A stretch of 64,000 bases of DNA from Chalciporus piperatus (taxonomy: Eukaryota; Basidiomycota; Agaricomycetes; Boletales; Boletaceae): the NCBI GenBank assembly GCA_038093975.1, contig JBBPTG010000033.1, forward strand, positions 124,001 through 188,000, written 5' to 3'. Position 1 is the first letter of the stretch. Each line of letters opens with the position of its first letter. A program made the translations under genes and the position numbers. The notes under the pieces were generated by a model, which searched no databases, had not been told where the DNA came from, and saw nothing but the letters and a program-made list of their open reading frames with translations. Shown in pieces: positions 46,514 through 55,907 of the stretch.

Positions 46514-46570
46514 TAGTCTCCCGTAGGCACACCCTTAGGTAGGAAGACAGTCGTTCCTACCCTTCTAAGG
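46514..46570. mobile_element. Short non-autonomous element with 9-bp target duplication (copy B)
   Basis: A 57-bp relative of the element at 41409-41478: starts TAGTCTCCCGTAGGC, ends CTTCTAAGG, and shares GTAGGAAGACAGTCGTTCC. Flanked by CTAAACTTC at 46505-46513 and 46571-46579. Confidence 0.8.
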
Positions 46571-46707
46571 CTAAACTTCTAGAGTCCAAGGTGGCATTAC
46601 GAATGAACTCGATCGCGTTGTTTGAGAGCAATTTCGAACTCCCTGGTGTCCCTCAGGCTCCATTGTTCTAAAATGTCCCTGCACGTTTTGTACGCGTTCT
46701 TTCGGTT

Positions 46708-46866
46708 GTTGACCGCTCTTCACAGTGCTGTCGCTCAAGCTGAGGGTCCACGCGCTGCGGGACTTCACGTTCGCCGCGAGCCCATTGAGACCGTCATCCG
46801 TGTTCACCCTGTGACCGGCCGGCTGGAAGAGTATCCATGTCCAAGGGCGGAATCAGATACCATCTT
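46708..46866 (+). pseudogene. Fragment of the TauD-family gene (third copy)
   Basis: Corresponds to exon 6 of the gene at 36579-38128: LTALHSAVAQAEGPRAAGLH then VRREPIETV, and AESDTIF at the end. Small deletions are present (the HPVV segment is missing) and there are no flanking exons. It lies 94 bp from the tRNA-Trp gene. Confidence 0.85.
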
Positions 46867-46959
46867 TAATGGATTTTTGTTATTTCTGTGTCATCTTCAT
46901 TGCGCTTTTCTCCAAATAGCGACCACATAGCGAGTTGAGACAGCTCCACTGATAACAAG

Positions 46960-47047
46960 GAACCCGTGGCGCAGTGGTAGCGCGTATGATTCCAGCTCCG
47001 CAGTGACTGATTCCATAAGGTCATCCGTTCAATCCGGGTCGGGTTCA
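46960..47047 (+). tRNA. tRNA-Trp (anticodon CCA), with a short intron
   Basis: Acceptor stem GAACCCG pairs perfectly with CGGGTTC before discriminator A. The A box is TGGCGCAGTGG, with D stem GCGC/GCGC. The T arm is ATCCG-TTCAATC-CGGGT (the B box). The anticodon loop reads TTCCAG followed by an apparent intron of about 16 nt, then TCCATA. Anticodon CCA gives Trp. After splicing the anticodon stem TATGA/CCATA has an A-C mismatch at 31-39. Confidence 0.8.
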
Positions 47048-47316
47048 CTTTTTGCAACTTCCTCTCCACGGTCAATTCGAGCCAAATCTCAAGTCCATCC
47101 CTCATACTCTTTGGCCCACGCAAGCAAGCAAATTTATCCCGCAAACAACCAACTAGTAAACGTAGCTGAATAGGCAAGTATATACGATTGAGCAATAACG
47201 TATATACTACACCGCAAAGGGCAGTAGGTGGCATGCTAGATAGTGGTAGTAAATCGTTGCTAGAGTCATGGATACGTGGGTAGAAATATGTGTCCATAAA
47301 AAATGCACTGTCCGGT

Positions 47317-48837
47317 CTACTTTCGCGAGAAGAGTGAGAATCTCTTCTTCGCGCTTGGGCTGGGGGATGGGCTGCTGTCGAGAACGCTTTCCACACGAAC
47401 GGATGATGAAGCCGGGCTGCCATTTCCGAGGCTGGCCCTATGTTTCCGCATGTAGAAAAGCAGTGAGTGGCGAGTCCGAGGACCCTTGGATGCTCTAGGG
47501 GTGGAAGGCGTGCTCGAACGGGAAAAGGATGACGAATCGGGGGTCAGTGCTTGTAATGAAGGGCGGTGCATATTGGGAGTAGAAGGCGATGGTGGTGAGT
47601 TGAGTGAAATGCGCGACCAGGTAGAGTCGATTGTGTACCGTGGAAGGGCAAATGACGTGTACGGGCCCGTGTCGGATTCCTCCGACGGTGGAGGAACGTC
47701 CTCCGGTCCTGGTGGGGGAACAACCTCGATAGGTTTCATCTCCCGTGGTTTGATGAAGAGATCCCGATCTGGGAGCGAAAATTCATCATGGATAAGATCA
47801 AAGCCGCCGAGCAGATTCATTGCATAATCCGGCACGTGGATGACATCCTTATCCAAATCCGCGAGGATTTCGGAACGTGTGCGTGCTGAAATGTGGCTGA
47901 GGATAGTCGCTACACCCCCGGTCTCTTCACCCATGCCCTGTGATGATGATGAACCCTCCGACGCGACGGATAATGGTGGTGTGGACGGTCGCGTAGGTGC
48001 ATGACCTTCGGAGCCGTCACTGAGCGCATCGGTAGCGAAGCGAGCTGAACTAAAGGAGGATGCCAATTCCGAGACAGATCGTGTCTTCGTGATATATTCT
48101 GGGACCTTTACGAGTGGGGGTGCATCGGAAGGAGGGTTACCAGGACGAGGTCTGCATGGACGTTTCACTGGGTTGAATGGCTCACCAGCCAGAGAAGCAG
48201 GACGCGCATGTTTCGTAGTGAAACGTCGCAGAGGGGGAGTGATAGACGATGGCCGGAGTCGGAGTGGTGAAACGTCGCTCATTGTCATTCGACGTGGGAA
48301 TGACTGGTCAAGAGCAAGCCTACACTTAAAATTGAAGGGAAACGATGTTCTCGTGGGAGAGTAATCGAGGAAACGACCAAGATTAGCACTCCGTTTTGCC
48401 TCATTGTTGAGGGCAGGAGAAGGACCACGATTCTCCTCCTCATATCGGCCTTTCGTGTGATCCGCCTTCAGTTTTGTTAGCTGCCGAGTCAAAGCTTCCA
48501 CCTCCTTGTCTACCGCAAATTGCCGCTTCTCCTCCATCCAGCGTTCCTTTTGGAGTGCGACGTACGTGACCGGGTCTGTATCTCTCTCCGAGAGAGATAG
48601 TTTAAGCTTTGCGGAACGTTGTCTAGACTCTTTGGCACGTGTACTCAGGACTGCGGTGGCTTGGTATAGCGCGAAGATTTGAAGTTCCAGCGGTGAGCGT
48701 CCCGCGGCACTGGTCTTGAGGGCACTGGCAAGGGCTTCTTCGGCGACAGAGTAGCGACGACTGCGAGAACCTGACTCGGGGTGTGATCCGCATGGAGAGC
48801 CCGCACGGTTCGGCCAGTTAGTCGTCGGATTAGGCAT
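47317..48837 (-). CDS. Conserved unknown, coiled-coil and Ser/Pro-rich
   Basis: Open frame of about 506 residues. The N-terminal part has an ordered helical block (SVAEEALASALKTSAAGRSP, then LELQIFALYQATAVLS) and a charged coiled coil (EERW-type MEEKRQFAVDKEVEALTR). The rest is Ser/Pro-rich with TP/SP sites, a short ordered piece (SEILADLDKDVIHVPDYAM), and a basic Ser-rich tail ending KKRFSLFSRK. I do not recognise the family. An upstream frame beginning with ATG at 49176 (IGRKILDRVDELLDAPDLST) can be joined through a weak donor to VECSTPNSSLTFG just before 48837, so the true start may lie there. Confidence 0.65.
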   Translation of the reverse strand: MPNPTTNWPNRAGSPCGSHPESGSRSRRYSVAEEALASALKTSAAGRSPLELQIFALYQATAVLSTRAKESRQRSAKLKLSLSERDTDPVTYVALQKERWMEEKRQFAVDKEVEALTRQLTKLKADHTKGRYEEENRGPSPALNNEAKRSANLGRFLDYSPTRTSFPFNFKCRLALDQSFPRRMTMSDVSPLRLRPSSITPPLRRFTTKHARPASLAGEPFNPVKRPCRPRPGNPPSDAPPLVKVPEYITKTRSVSELASSFSSARFATDALSDGSEGHAPTRPSTPPLSVASEGSSSSQGMGEETGGVATILSHISARTRSEILADLDKDVIHVPDYAMNLLGGFDLIHDEFSLPDRDLFIKPREMKPIEVVPPPGPEDVPPPSEESDTGPYTSFALPRYTIDSTWSRISLNSPPSPSTPNMHRPSLQALTPDSSSFSRSSTPSTPRASKGPRTRHSLLFYMRKHRASLGNGSPASSSVRVESVLDSSPSPSPSAKKRFSLFSRK

Positions 48838-49665
48838 GCCGAAGGTGAGGCTAGAATTAGGTGTGCTGCACTCGACGCTTAGCGTGAATCATAAACAGGT
48901 GAGAAAGAGGAACGTACCATATAGATATGACGGGTGGGCGGGTGGAACCGTTAAGATTTACAGTCGAATTAGTGCGCTCCTAGCCAACAATGAGCACTTG
49001 GATGACCTAGAGCATCCCTGACACAAAGGACGTACGCGGAGAACTGCGCCTGCTGCCATGCGACCACGGGTGCTTGTATCGATTCGCAGAGGTGGTGGTT
49101 GGAGGTAGCGGCTGGTAGAGAGGTCGGGCGCATCAAGAAGTTCATCTACTCGGTCGAGGATCTTTCGACCAATCATGAGCAAGGCAATGGGGAGGAGCAG
49201 AAATCAGAAAAGTTCACAAGAAAGGACAGAACACAGTTGGGACCAGGAGAAGGAGAGTTGGGTATCTGTAGCAGAAGTTGGCTGTGCTACGACGAATATT
49301 GGGCTGAACATGCAACCACTTGGTTCGCCGTGCCGAGACTCACACCGACAACACTCGCGAGCGAGGCTCCCACAAAACTCCCAGGGTTTGCCCTTCACTT
49401 CTAGTTACTTGACTCACCGTCAGCAAATCGTGACTTTCGACTACCAAACTAACAGTTGTCGACCAGAAGAGAAGCTTCATGTCCTCCAAATGAACTCGGC
49501 TTCTCATCCTGTTGACGACGTTTGCGCGACTCAGGAAGTGCCAGTGGGGTATCGCGAGGATCGATCAATGTCATTGTCATTGCAAGAGTCATCGTAACCA
49601 AGTGTCCCAAACGTGTATCCAGACACCCTAACCATATTATAATCATCACAAACTCCAAATTCCAA
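48838..49665. other. Upstream region, with a possible 5' exon on the minus strand
   Basis: Contains the possible 5' exon (49176 to about 48990, minus strand) of the gene at 47317. The rest, 49190-49665, holds only short frames; a run of CATTGT/CATT repeats lies near 49566. No other gene is supported. Confidence 0.4.
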
Positions 49666-51378
49666 TCAAGATCTCCCAAGCACAAGTTCCTTCAGACCCT
49701 TTCCAATTTGCCGCACTCTCCCCTTCATCACGTTCACCTTTGTCCGAGATGGACTCGTCTCTCGGAAGAGATAGTCTCCTGGTTCATCCGGTGCATTCTC
49801 CTGTCGCCATCGCGAAAGACTCATCCGCATTTCCGTCTCTCCGCTGAACGAAAAACCAAAGCCTGGGCTCGTGGGCGTGGCCTGACTAGGCAAGGCCATC
49901 GACATGGGCCGTAGTTCTCGGGCGTACTGGATACCCGATCGGTCACCACAGTCAAGAGACTTCGTCTCCCTTGGTACGTAATCAGGATGCGACGGGATCG
50001 GCGAGGGGGTGCGTGGAGCTCCTAAGGAGAAGACAGGACTTGTTGGACGTGACATTTCCTTGCGAATGACAGAATAATACGGTCGACTGGGGTGTCCTAA
50101 CCGAATAGGAGGTGGATCATGATCACGAGAAGGTGCAAACGATAGCGCGTGTGACCGTCGCGCTTCCGTGGCAGACATTGGATATATCTCGAGGCTCTCA
50201 CGTAAAGGAGATGAAGGCCGCGAACGAGACCGAAGTGAAAGTGAGGATCCGCGTTTAATCAACGTCATGTTCTTCATTCTGCGTAGTCCACGCGAAGGAG
50301 AGCGTTGTGATGAAGAGATAGATTCTGTTGAGCGCATGTGGGCGCCATCTGGTATATCCATCGACTTTCTCGAGCTGGGTGCTTCCATCGACACTGATGC
50401 GGCAGAGTTCGAGCCTTGCGTGGCGGGGGAGTTGTTCGCGCCCATGGCTTCGACGTTGTGGCTCGAGCAGCACGAGGCGCGAGGCTGCGTGGGCGGTGTG
50501 AAGATGGAAAGAGCCGGAGGTCTCTTAAGATGACGTCTTGAATTCCTTTCCAACTCCCGGTGTTCGGAAGCGGCCTTGTTTAGTTCAGAAGTGACGCTCA
50601 CAATGGAAGTTGATGGAGGCGGTGGCTACACGACGCAAGAAAATACAACATATCAGTACATTCACCATCCTTGTCGTGGAAGAGAAGCAAAACAGAAGTA
50701 CCGTTGTTGAGGTTGCTGTGGCGACTCGACCGACGCCACCAACCTCCGGCGCCACGTTGGTGTCTCCGGGAGAGACAGCGAGCGCAGCTGTGTGGCTATC
50801 CCCCTTATTAGAGGCTAGAAGTTCCTCCCTTGGCTCCCCGTGACACATGTCAACGTGAAGGGATGCTAAGACTGTCGTAATACCAGGCACGCCCTTACTC
50901 GCCGAAGAAAATGATCGTTCGCCCTGGGGAGTGGCAGGCCCGGCACTTGAGACAACTGAATCACCAGACATCCTTCTCAGTGGCGCATGTTTCCTCTTCT
51001 TTGGGGTAGGTACGGCCCTGGATGGGGCGCTGAGTCGGCGTGGTCTAGGCAAGCTCGCTTCGAACCGCTTTGTCGCCTCGACAGAGGTCCATTCGCACCA
51101 GAGACAAAGGGGGATCCACGCGTTTGCGAAACCGCATTGAGCGCAGACGAACAAAGGACGGTTGGGATGGAGACGGAGTGTGGGGAGTGAATCGGATGGA
51201 GGAAGATGCTGGACAAAGGTGGCGTCGTTAGAAAAAAGTTGAATTGATTGACCACGAGACAACTTTGGTCAGGAACTAGATTGCAACTCACCGGCTTGTT
51301 CGTCTTCCATTCTCTCTGCAAGTATCTTCGCGGAGTAGCTGATATGTCGCCATAATCGGTCCAGTCATTGGCACCCAT
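49666..51378 (-). CDS. Conserved unknown with a RanBP2-like zinc finger
   Basis: Three in-phase exons, 51378-51292, 51208-50702, 50625-49666, about 517 residues. The N-terminus (GANDWTDYGDISATPRRYL, then REWKTNKP) leads into a finger with C-x2-C-x9-C-x2-C spacing (CAQCGFANAW, then LCLWCEWTS). The Trp, Asn and Cys placement resembles RanBP2-type fingers, with one residue fewer in the middle loop. Such fingers bind RNA or ubiquitin. A basic stretch (PKKRKHAPLRR) looks like a nuclear signal. The remainder is Ser/Arg/Pro-rich with SP sites and ends in a basic helix. Function unknown; an RNA-linked or regulatory role is only suggested by the finger. Confidence 0.7.
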
Positions 51379-52131
51379 GGGTAGAAATGGAGCTCGGATT
51401 CGTTCGAGGGCGACAACAAATCGAGAGGAAAGAAGGAAGGCCGTCAAAATCAAATAAGAGCTGGATACCGGACACGAGGAATGGACGAGAATTGCAAGTC
51501 GAGCGAAAGCCAGTCCGAAACGCAAACACACCACGGGTGAATTAGCAGACAATCAGTGCGACCAGCACAGACATATCGATCACAAGCCACGGAGTTGTAC
51601 ATCCTTTCTAGCATGCGTAGGACGCGTGCACGACGGGATAAGAGAAGAGTGGGCAGTAAAAGAAATCGATTGTGTGTAAATAGTATCAGAGACACGTTGC
51701 GGGATCAAACGGTGAACATGTGGCACTGTGTTGGCAGGCATCAGTCTCGGCAGTATATATATTTTCCACTCATGCCACCATGCATGTCTAGCATAACCCT
51801 CTATAGGGGTTATCGATTTATCGCGGCGAAGAAGACGAAGATTCAAGGCGACCCTTGATTTCGAAGCTTGAGATCTTGAGAATCCAGGCATGTGCCCAGT
51901 GCAGGCGAGGGCTGTGAATGTGAGGCTTCACGACAAATCCAGGAGATCAAGTCTACGAATGTAATACCATGCAATAGGAATACATACCATGCAATACGTA
52001 TGATATGCTGTACAAGTAGTAAACGACTAGTGCTGAATGCAATATTAAGTACAACCTCATGAATGGATATGGATGCCCGATAACAGCACACGTAAAAGCA
52101 CATCAAAGTCGGCAAGAAACAACAGAAGAAA
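51379..52131. other. Gene-poor interval between two minus-strand genes
   Basis: About 0.75 kb. Only short frames; AT-rich around 51950-52060 with near-repeats of ACCATGCAATA (twice near 51965-51995). Nothing further supportable. Confidence 0.5.
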
Positions 52132-53616
52132 TCATACGAAGACAGAAATGGCTCCCCGTTTCTCATCCATCGTCCATCGTCCATCAATTAGCAGGCTAAA
52201 GTGGACGTGTCCACATCCACTGACCGGGCAACTCCACTCGTGCTCACCCTCGACAACAGGTCCCGTCATCTTCCCTTTACCCTTGCCTTTGCCACGATGA
52301 GATCCCTGGGCTCTCGCAGTTGGAGCATTACGAGGGCCGTTCGAAGATGAGTCCTGCGCTGGCTGGGAAGCCGAGGATGCTCCGGGCATCCCACGACGGG
52401 GGCGTAACCGTGACCGCATCGGACTGAGATCGATATCACCATTCACAGGATCCTGACTCCGTATCGGCGGAATTTCTAGAGGTGTTCTTCGACTACTTGG
52501 CCCGGGTTCGTCCGACGCAGGTGGGCTAGGCTTCATCAACTTTTCGATACACCTTCCATCGAATAAGTGGCCGCAGCGCAGGCCCCATAATTTCCGTCGA
52601 TCGCGGCCCTCCCCTGTGTCGGAAGCTCCAAGTATCAGGGGGTCACGGCAAGAAGAACACACGATTGTTGCTTCACAAGACCGTGAACTGCTACTACTGC
52701 TGGCAGATGAGGAATCGTCCAGAACGATGACGGGGGATGGGGGAGATGAGGTAGGCGCAAAGTCGTGCGTACAACCAGGCAGCGGGTTGTCCGGATGAGT
52801 GTATTCCGGTCTGTAATCGGGTTCTCGCTGACGCTCGGGATGACGCTTGAATGCACGTTCTAATTGGCGTCTGACTCTGCCAGCATCGTCCGCCTCGTCC
52901 AGGATAGGAATGTCATCTAGCATGTCGTCTCCTAACCCGTCTGCGAAGTTAAAGGGGTCCCACCGCATGATAAATGAGCCTGATACACCCCAGCCAGCGT
53001 GGCGGTCAGGTCGCTCAGCATTACTGCGAGGGCCCATGATTCGCCGGACGCCAGCAAGCAGTGCACCACCGAAGCCCATAGATGGAACATGATGAGATGG
53101 AGGGGTTGCGTTCTGAATAGGCTCAGCTGCAGGAGACATTCGCCGTAAATGAGCCTCAAAGGGAAAGGGTTCTTCGTTGGGGATGACAAGCCCAAGGGGA
53201 CGGTGTCGCATTGCCCGGAATCTCTGGGGGATCGGTGGCACAGGGGGTATACCACCTATCTGTGGTGGAGGTGGAGGGGAAAAGATTCGTTCTCTTCGCA
53301 CTGTTTCCAAGTTCACTGGGGTACTACTCTCGACAAGATATAATGACATACCAGGGGGCGGTTGTGGGGGTCTGGGGATATGACGGATGAACTGAACTTC
53401 ATCGTCGTCTTCGTTGTCCGAGATATGTATGACCTCCCTGGCAACTGGAATGGATCGTCCATCCTCAGTTATGCGTCTTCTTTGCCTTGGGGGCGCTGAC
53501 CCGACATAGAGGACGTCGTCGATGTCGAGAGCATCGACATCGATAATTTCGGGGGAATCATGCCTCCGGCGCTCTGGGATGAGTGGTACAGGTATCTGAG
53601 AGTCCATCGCCGACAT
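52132..53616 (-). CDS. RING-type zinc finger protein
   Basis: About 494 residues, essentially one open frame. The N-terminus is acidic and short-motif-rich (PEIIDVDAL, REVIHISDNEDDDEVQFI), like SUMO-interaction segments (V/I-rich next to acidic). The C-terminal third has a RING split by a long insert: IVCSSCRDPL, then LRCGHLFDGRCIEK, and about 85 residues later WSCPVSGCGHVH. Such proteins usually act as ubiquitin ligases; acidic hydrophobic motifs plus a RING suggest a SUMO-targeted ligase, an inference. A GTATGT...CCAG stretch of 36 nt near residue 90 could be a very short in-frame intron. The start could be the second Met, three codons on. Confidence 0.75.
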   Translation of the reverse strand: MSAMDSQIPVPLIPERRRHDSPEIIDVDALDIDDVLYVGSAPPRQRRRITEDGRSIPVAREVIHISDNEDDDEVQFIRHIPRPPQPPPGMSLYLVESSTPVNLETVRRERIFSPPPPPQIGGIPPVPPIPQRFRAMRHRPLGLVIPNEEPFPFEAHLRRMSPAAEPIQNATPPSHHVPSMGFGGALLAGVRRIMGPRSNAERPDRHAGWGVSGSFIMRWDPFNFADGLGDDMLDDIPILDEADDAGRVRRQLERAFKRHPERQREPDYRPEYTHPDNPLPGCTHDFAPTSSPPSPVIVLDDSSSASSSSSSRSCEATIVCSSCRDPLILGASDTGEGRDRRKLWGLRCGHLFDGRCIEKLMKPSPPASDEPGPSSRRTPLEIPPIRSQDPVNGDIDLSPMRSRLRPRRGMPGASSASQPAQDSSSNGPRNAPTARAQGSHRGKGKGKGKMTGPVVEGEHEWSCPVSGCGHVHFSLLIDGRWTMDEKRGAISVFV

Positions 53617-54657
53617 CGAGGCTTCAATATTGAGAAGATGATCACTTGCTCGCCGTCGTCGACGTTCGTGTCCATCTCGCCCGGATCGACCGAAAACTTA
53701 TAAAGCCGCTGACGTAATCGCGGCGCACAGACCAAGCTAAATCGGCTACAAAATCCGTCGAAATCTTTTCATCGTGTCCGACATCTTTCTCGTTCCCTCT
53801 TCTTCTTCGCAGCACAATGGTTTAGCGTAAGTCTTTGTTATCTTTGTATTCTTCATCTCTACGATGACTTTATTCTCTTCCCCGTCCTATACGACCATGC
53901 CGAGGAACAGAGCAGTTCGTTCGCAACGAACACGCGTTCTTCGGGACGCATAGTGTACTTGCCAGTGCCATTTTGTCTGATTTCACTGCCTTTCTACCGT
54001 GTCTTAAACCTTGCATGCTAATCTCTCTCTAGTCTATAGGTATGTCGGTGCATGGTCGTGCTACCGAACGCGAGAACTCTCTAGGTAAGTTTTGTGCCTT
54101 TTCTTCAAAAATTGCTTCTGCGCCATCTTGTATGATGAAGCATTCCGATTATTCGCAGTTTCCACTTTAGCGTCCTCCAATGGAGTACTCCCCCAGAGCG
54201 GAACGCTTATAATCCCCCTCGTGCCGTGTGAACCCAAAAGCATGTGTCGAGAGTGGGCCGCCTTATGGTGCGCTGAGCGGGAAGCGGGGGTCGGCGTGAT
54301 GAGGGTTAAGAATGACCTTCCTTTGGATGTCTGATCCTTCTTGGCGCAGCGAGCATTGTGTTTCTAAATATCGCGATGCTAACAAAATTTCTTATAGATC
54401 TTGCGTTACTATGTGGTACAAATATGTGTAGTCCCACTTGATAATATATCCTTTCACTGGTTTTTCTTTCCGTTACCTTGAGTGGCGTGCTATTATTCGG
54501 GATGGCGTTCCGTTTGCGCGTCTTATTTCGCCTTGCTCGTGGCTATTCTTGTTACCGTCAACCATGTGATGTTGAAAATTTCAGGATGATGGGCGGCAAT
54601 CTTCTGACCATCTCCTCCAGGCTGAAGCAGTTGAATAGTCACCTAGCATCCACCAAC
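53617..54657. other. Interval with splice-like sites but no supported gene
   Basis: About 1 kb between divergent genes. Several donor- and acceptor-like sites (for example GTAAGT near 53830 and 54085) occur without coding frames between them. It could be the spliced leader of the downstream aldo-keto reductase gene or a non-coding transcript. An open frame without a start runs into the reductase ATG from 54478. Confidence 0.3.
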
Positions 54658-55907
54658 ATGACTGCCCTGACCTTACAATCGAAATACAAGGTGAGTACAA
54701 CTTCTGGCATAGCCCTGAGCCAAATTCATCTGAATGCCTTAGATGAATGACGGGAATGAGATACCTGTCCTCGGGTTTGGTGCGTCGATAACATGGGAAC
54801 GAAGACCACGCTCCTGAACATCGAATAAAAGGGACCTACATGATGAGTAACGATGAAGCGTACAAGGCAGTGCAGTGGGCACTCGAGGTCAGGCTGCCCA
54901 CCATTGAAATTCGAAGCAGAAAACGCTGACCAACTTTACGACGTGACGTCGATTCAGGCTGGATACCGACACATCGTGAGCACATGAACCATATATATAC
55001 AAGTTGAGGTTAGGATACGATGCTCGAACTTTCCACAGGACTCTGCGGACTGGTATGACAACGAGGAAGGGTGTGGTCGTGCCATCCGCGAGTTCATGAG
55101 GGACAACGGTCTTCAACGATCCGACATCTTCTTCACCACAAAGTTGAAGGCGAACAATGGCAAAGCTAGGGTGGCCAAGGCGATCGACAAGTCCATCAAG
55201 GAATGCGGGTTGGATTATATCGACCTATACCTTGTTCACGGCCCACATGGCGGACCGCAGATGCGCAAGGAGAGCTGGGAAACCATCGTCGAGGCGCAGA
55301 AGGCGGGTAAGCTGAAGAGCATCGGTATAAGCAATTATGGGGTCGGACATATGGAGGAGATGGTGGACAAGGGTCTACCGGATCCAGCGATAAACCAAGT
55401 ACGTCCTTGACCGACACCGCACGTCGTCTACTCACCGCCAAACACCTGAACTCGCAGGTCGACTTGCACCCGTTCATGACGCGCACAGACATAGTCGACT
55501 TTTGCAATAACCGAGGTATTATTCTGCAAGCGTGGGCACCTCTTGTGGAGGCACAGAGGTTCGACCATTCCGCCCTAACGGCACTTGCCAAGAAGTACAG
55601 CAAAGAGACCGCTCAAATATTGCTCAGATATTCCCTACAGAAGGTATGTAGCGGCGTTTCCAATCATCCGTTTGGTTTACCCTCCTATGCACCACAGGGA
55701 TTTATTCCCCTCCCGAAATCGTCCCACAAGAAACGGATCATCTCGAACACCCAAATTTATGATTTCGAACTAACAAAGGAGGAGGTAGAGCACTTGGACT
55801 CACTGAACGAAGGTCGGTACAGAGCAGACGCTTTCTTTTTGCTTGCCGTACTGACCATAAACGCCACAGACCTTGTCACGGACTGGGACCCAACTCGCTG
55901 TCCATGA
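54658..55907 (+). CDS. Aldo-keto reductase
   Basis: NADPH-dependent carbonyl reductase of the AKR barrel family, about 280 residues. The N-terminus MTALTLQSKYKMNDGNEIPV leads into GFGTY. Catalytic tetrad positions are visible: Asp in HIDSAD, Tyr in WYDNE, Lys in TTKL and His in LVHGP. Cofactor-side blocks are IGISNYG, INQVDLHPF and GFIPLPKSSHKKRI. Eight exons: 54658-54690, 54743-54779, 54832-54887, 54958-54975, 55039-55398, 55458-55643, 55698-55812, 55870-55907; the fourth is only 18 nt. All phases agree. Closest to the small xylose-reductase-like and 2,5-diketogluconate-reductase-like AKRs; the natural substrate cannot be read. Confidence 0.9.

Noticed and set aside
49175..49597. Plus-strand frame of 140 codons between two minus-strand genes
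   Set aside because: Composition and lack of splice partners look non-coding, and it overlaps a plausible exon on the other strand.
54297..54335. GTGATGA followed by CTGA, resembling boxes C and D of a snoRNA
   Set aside because: Spacing is about 35 nt, there is no C'/D' pair and no terminal stem; probably chance.
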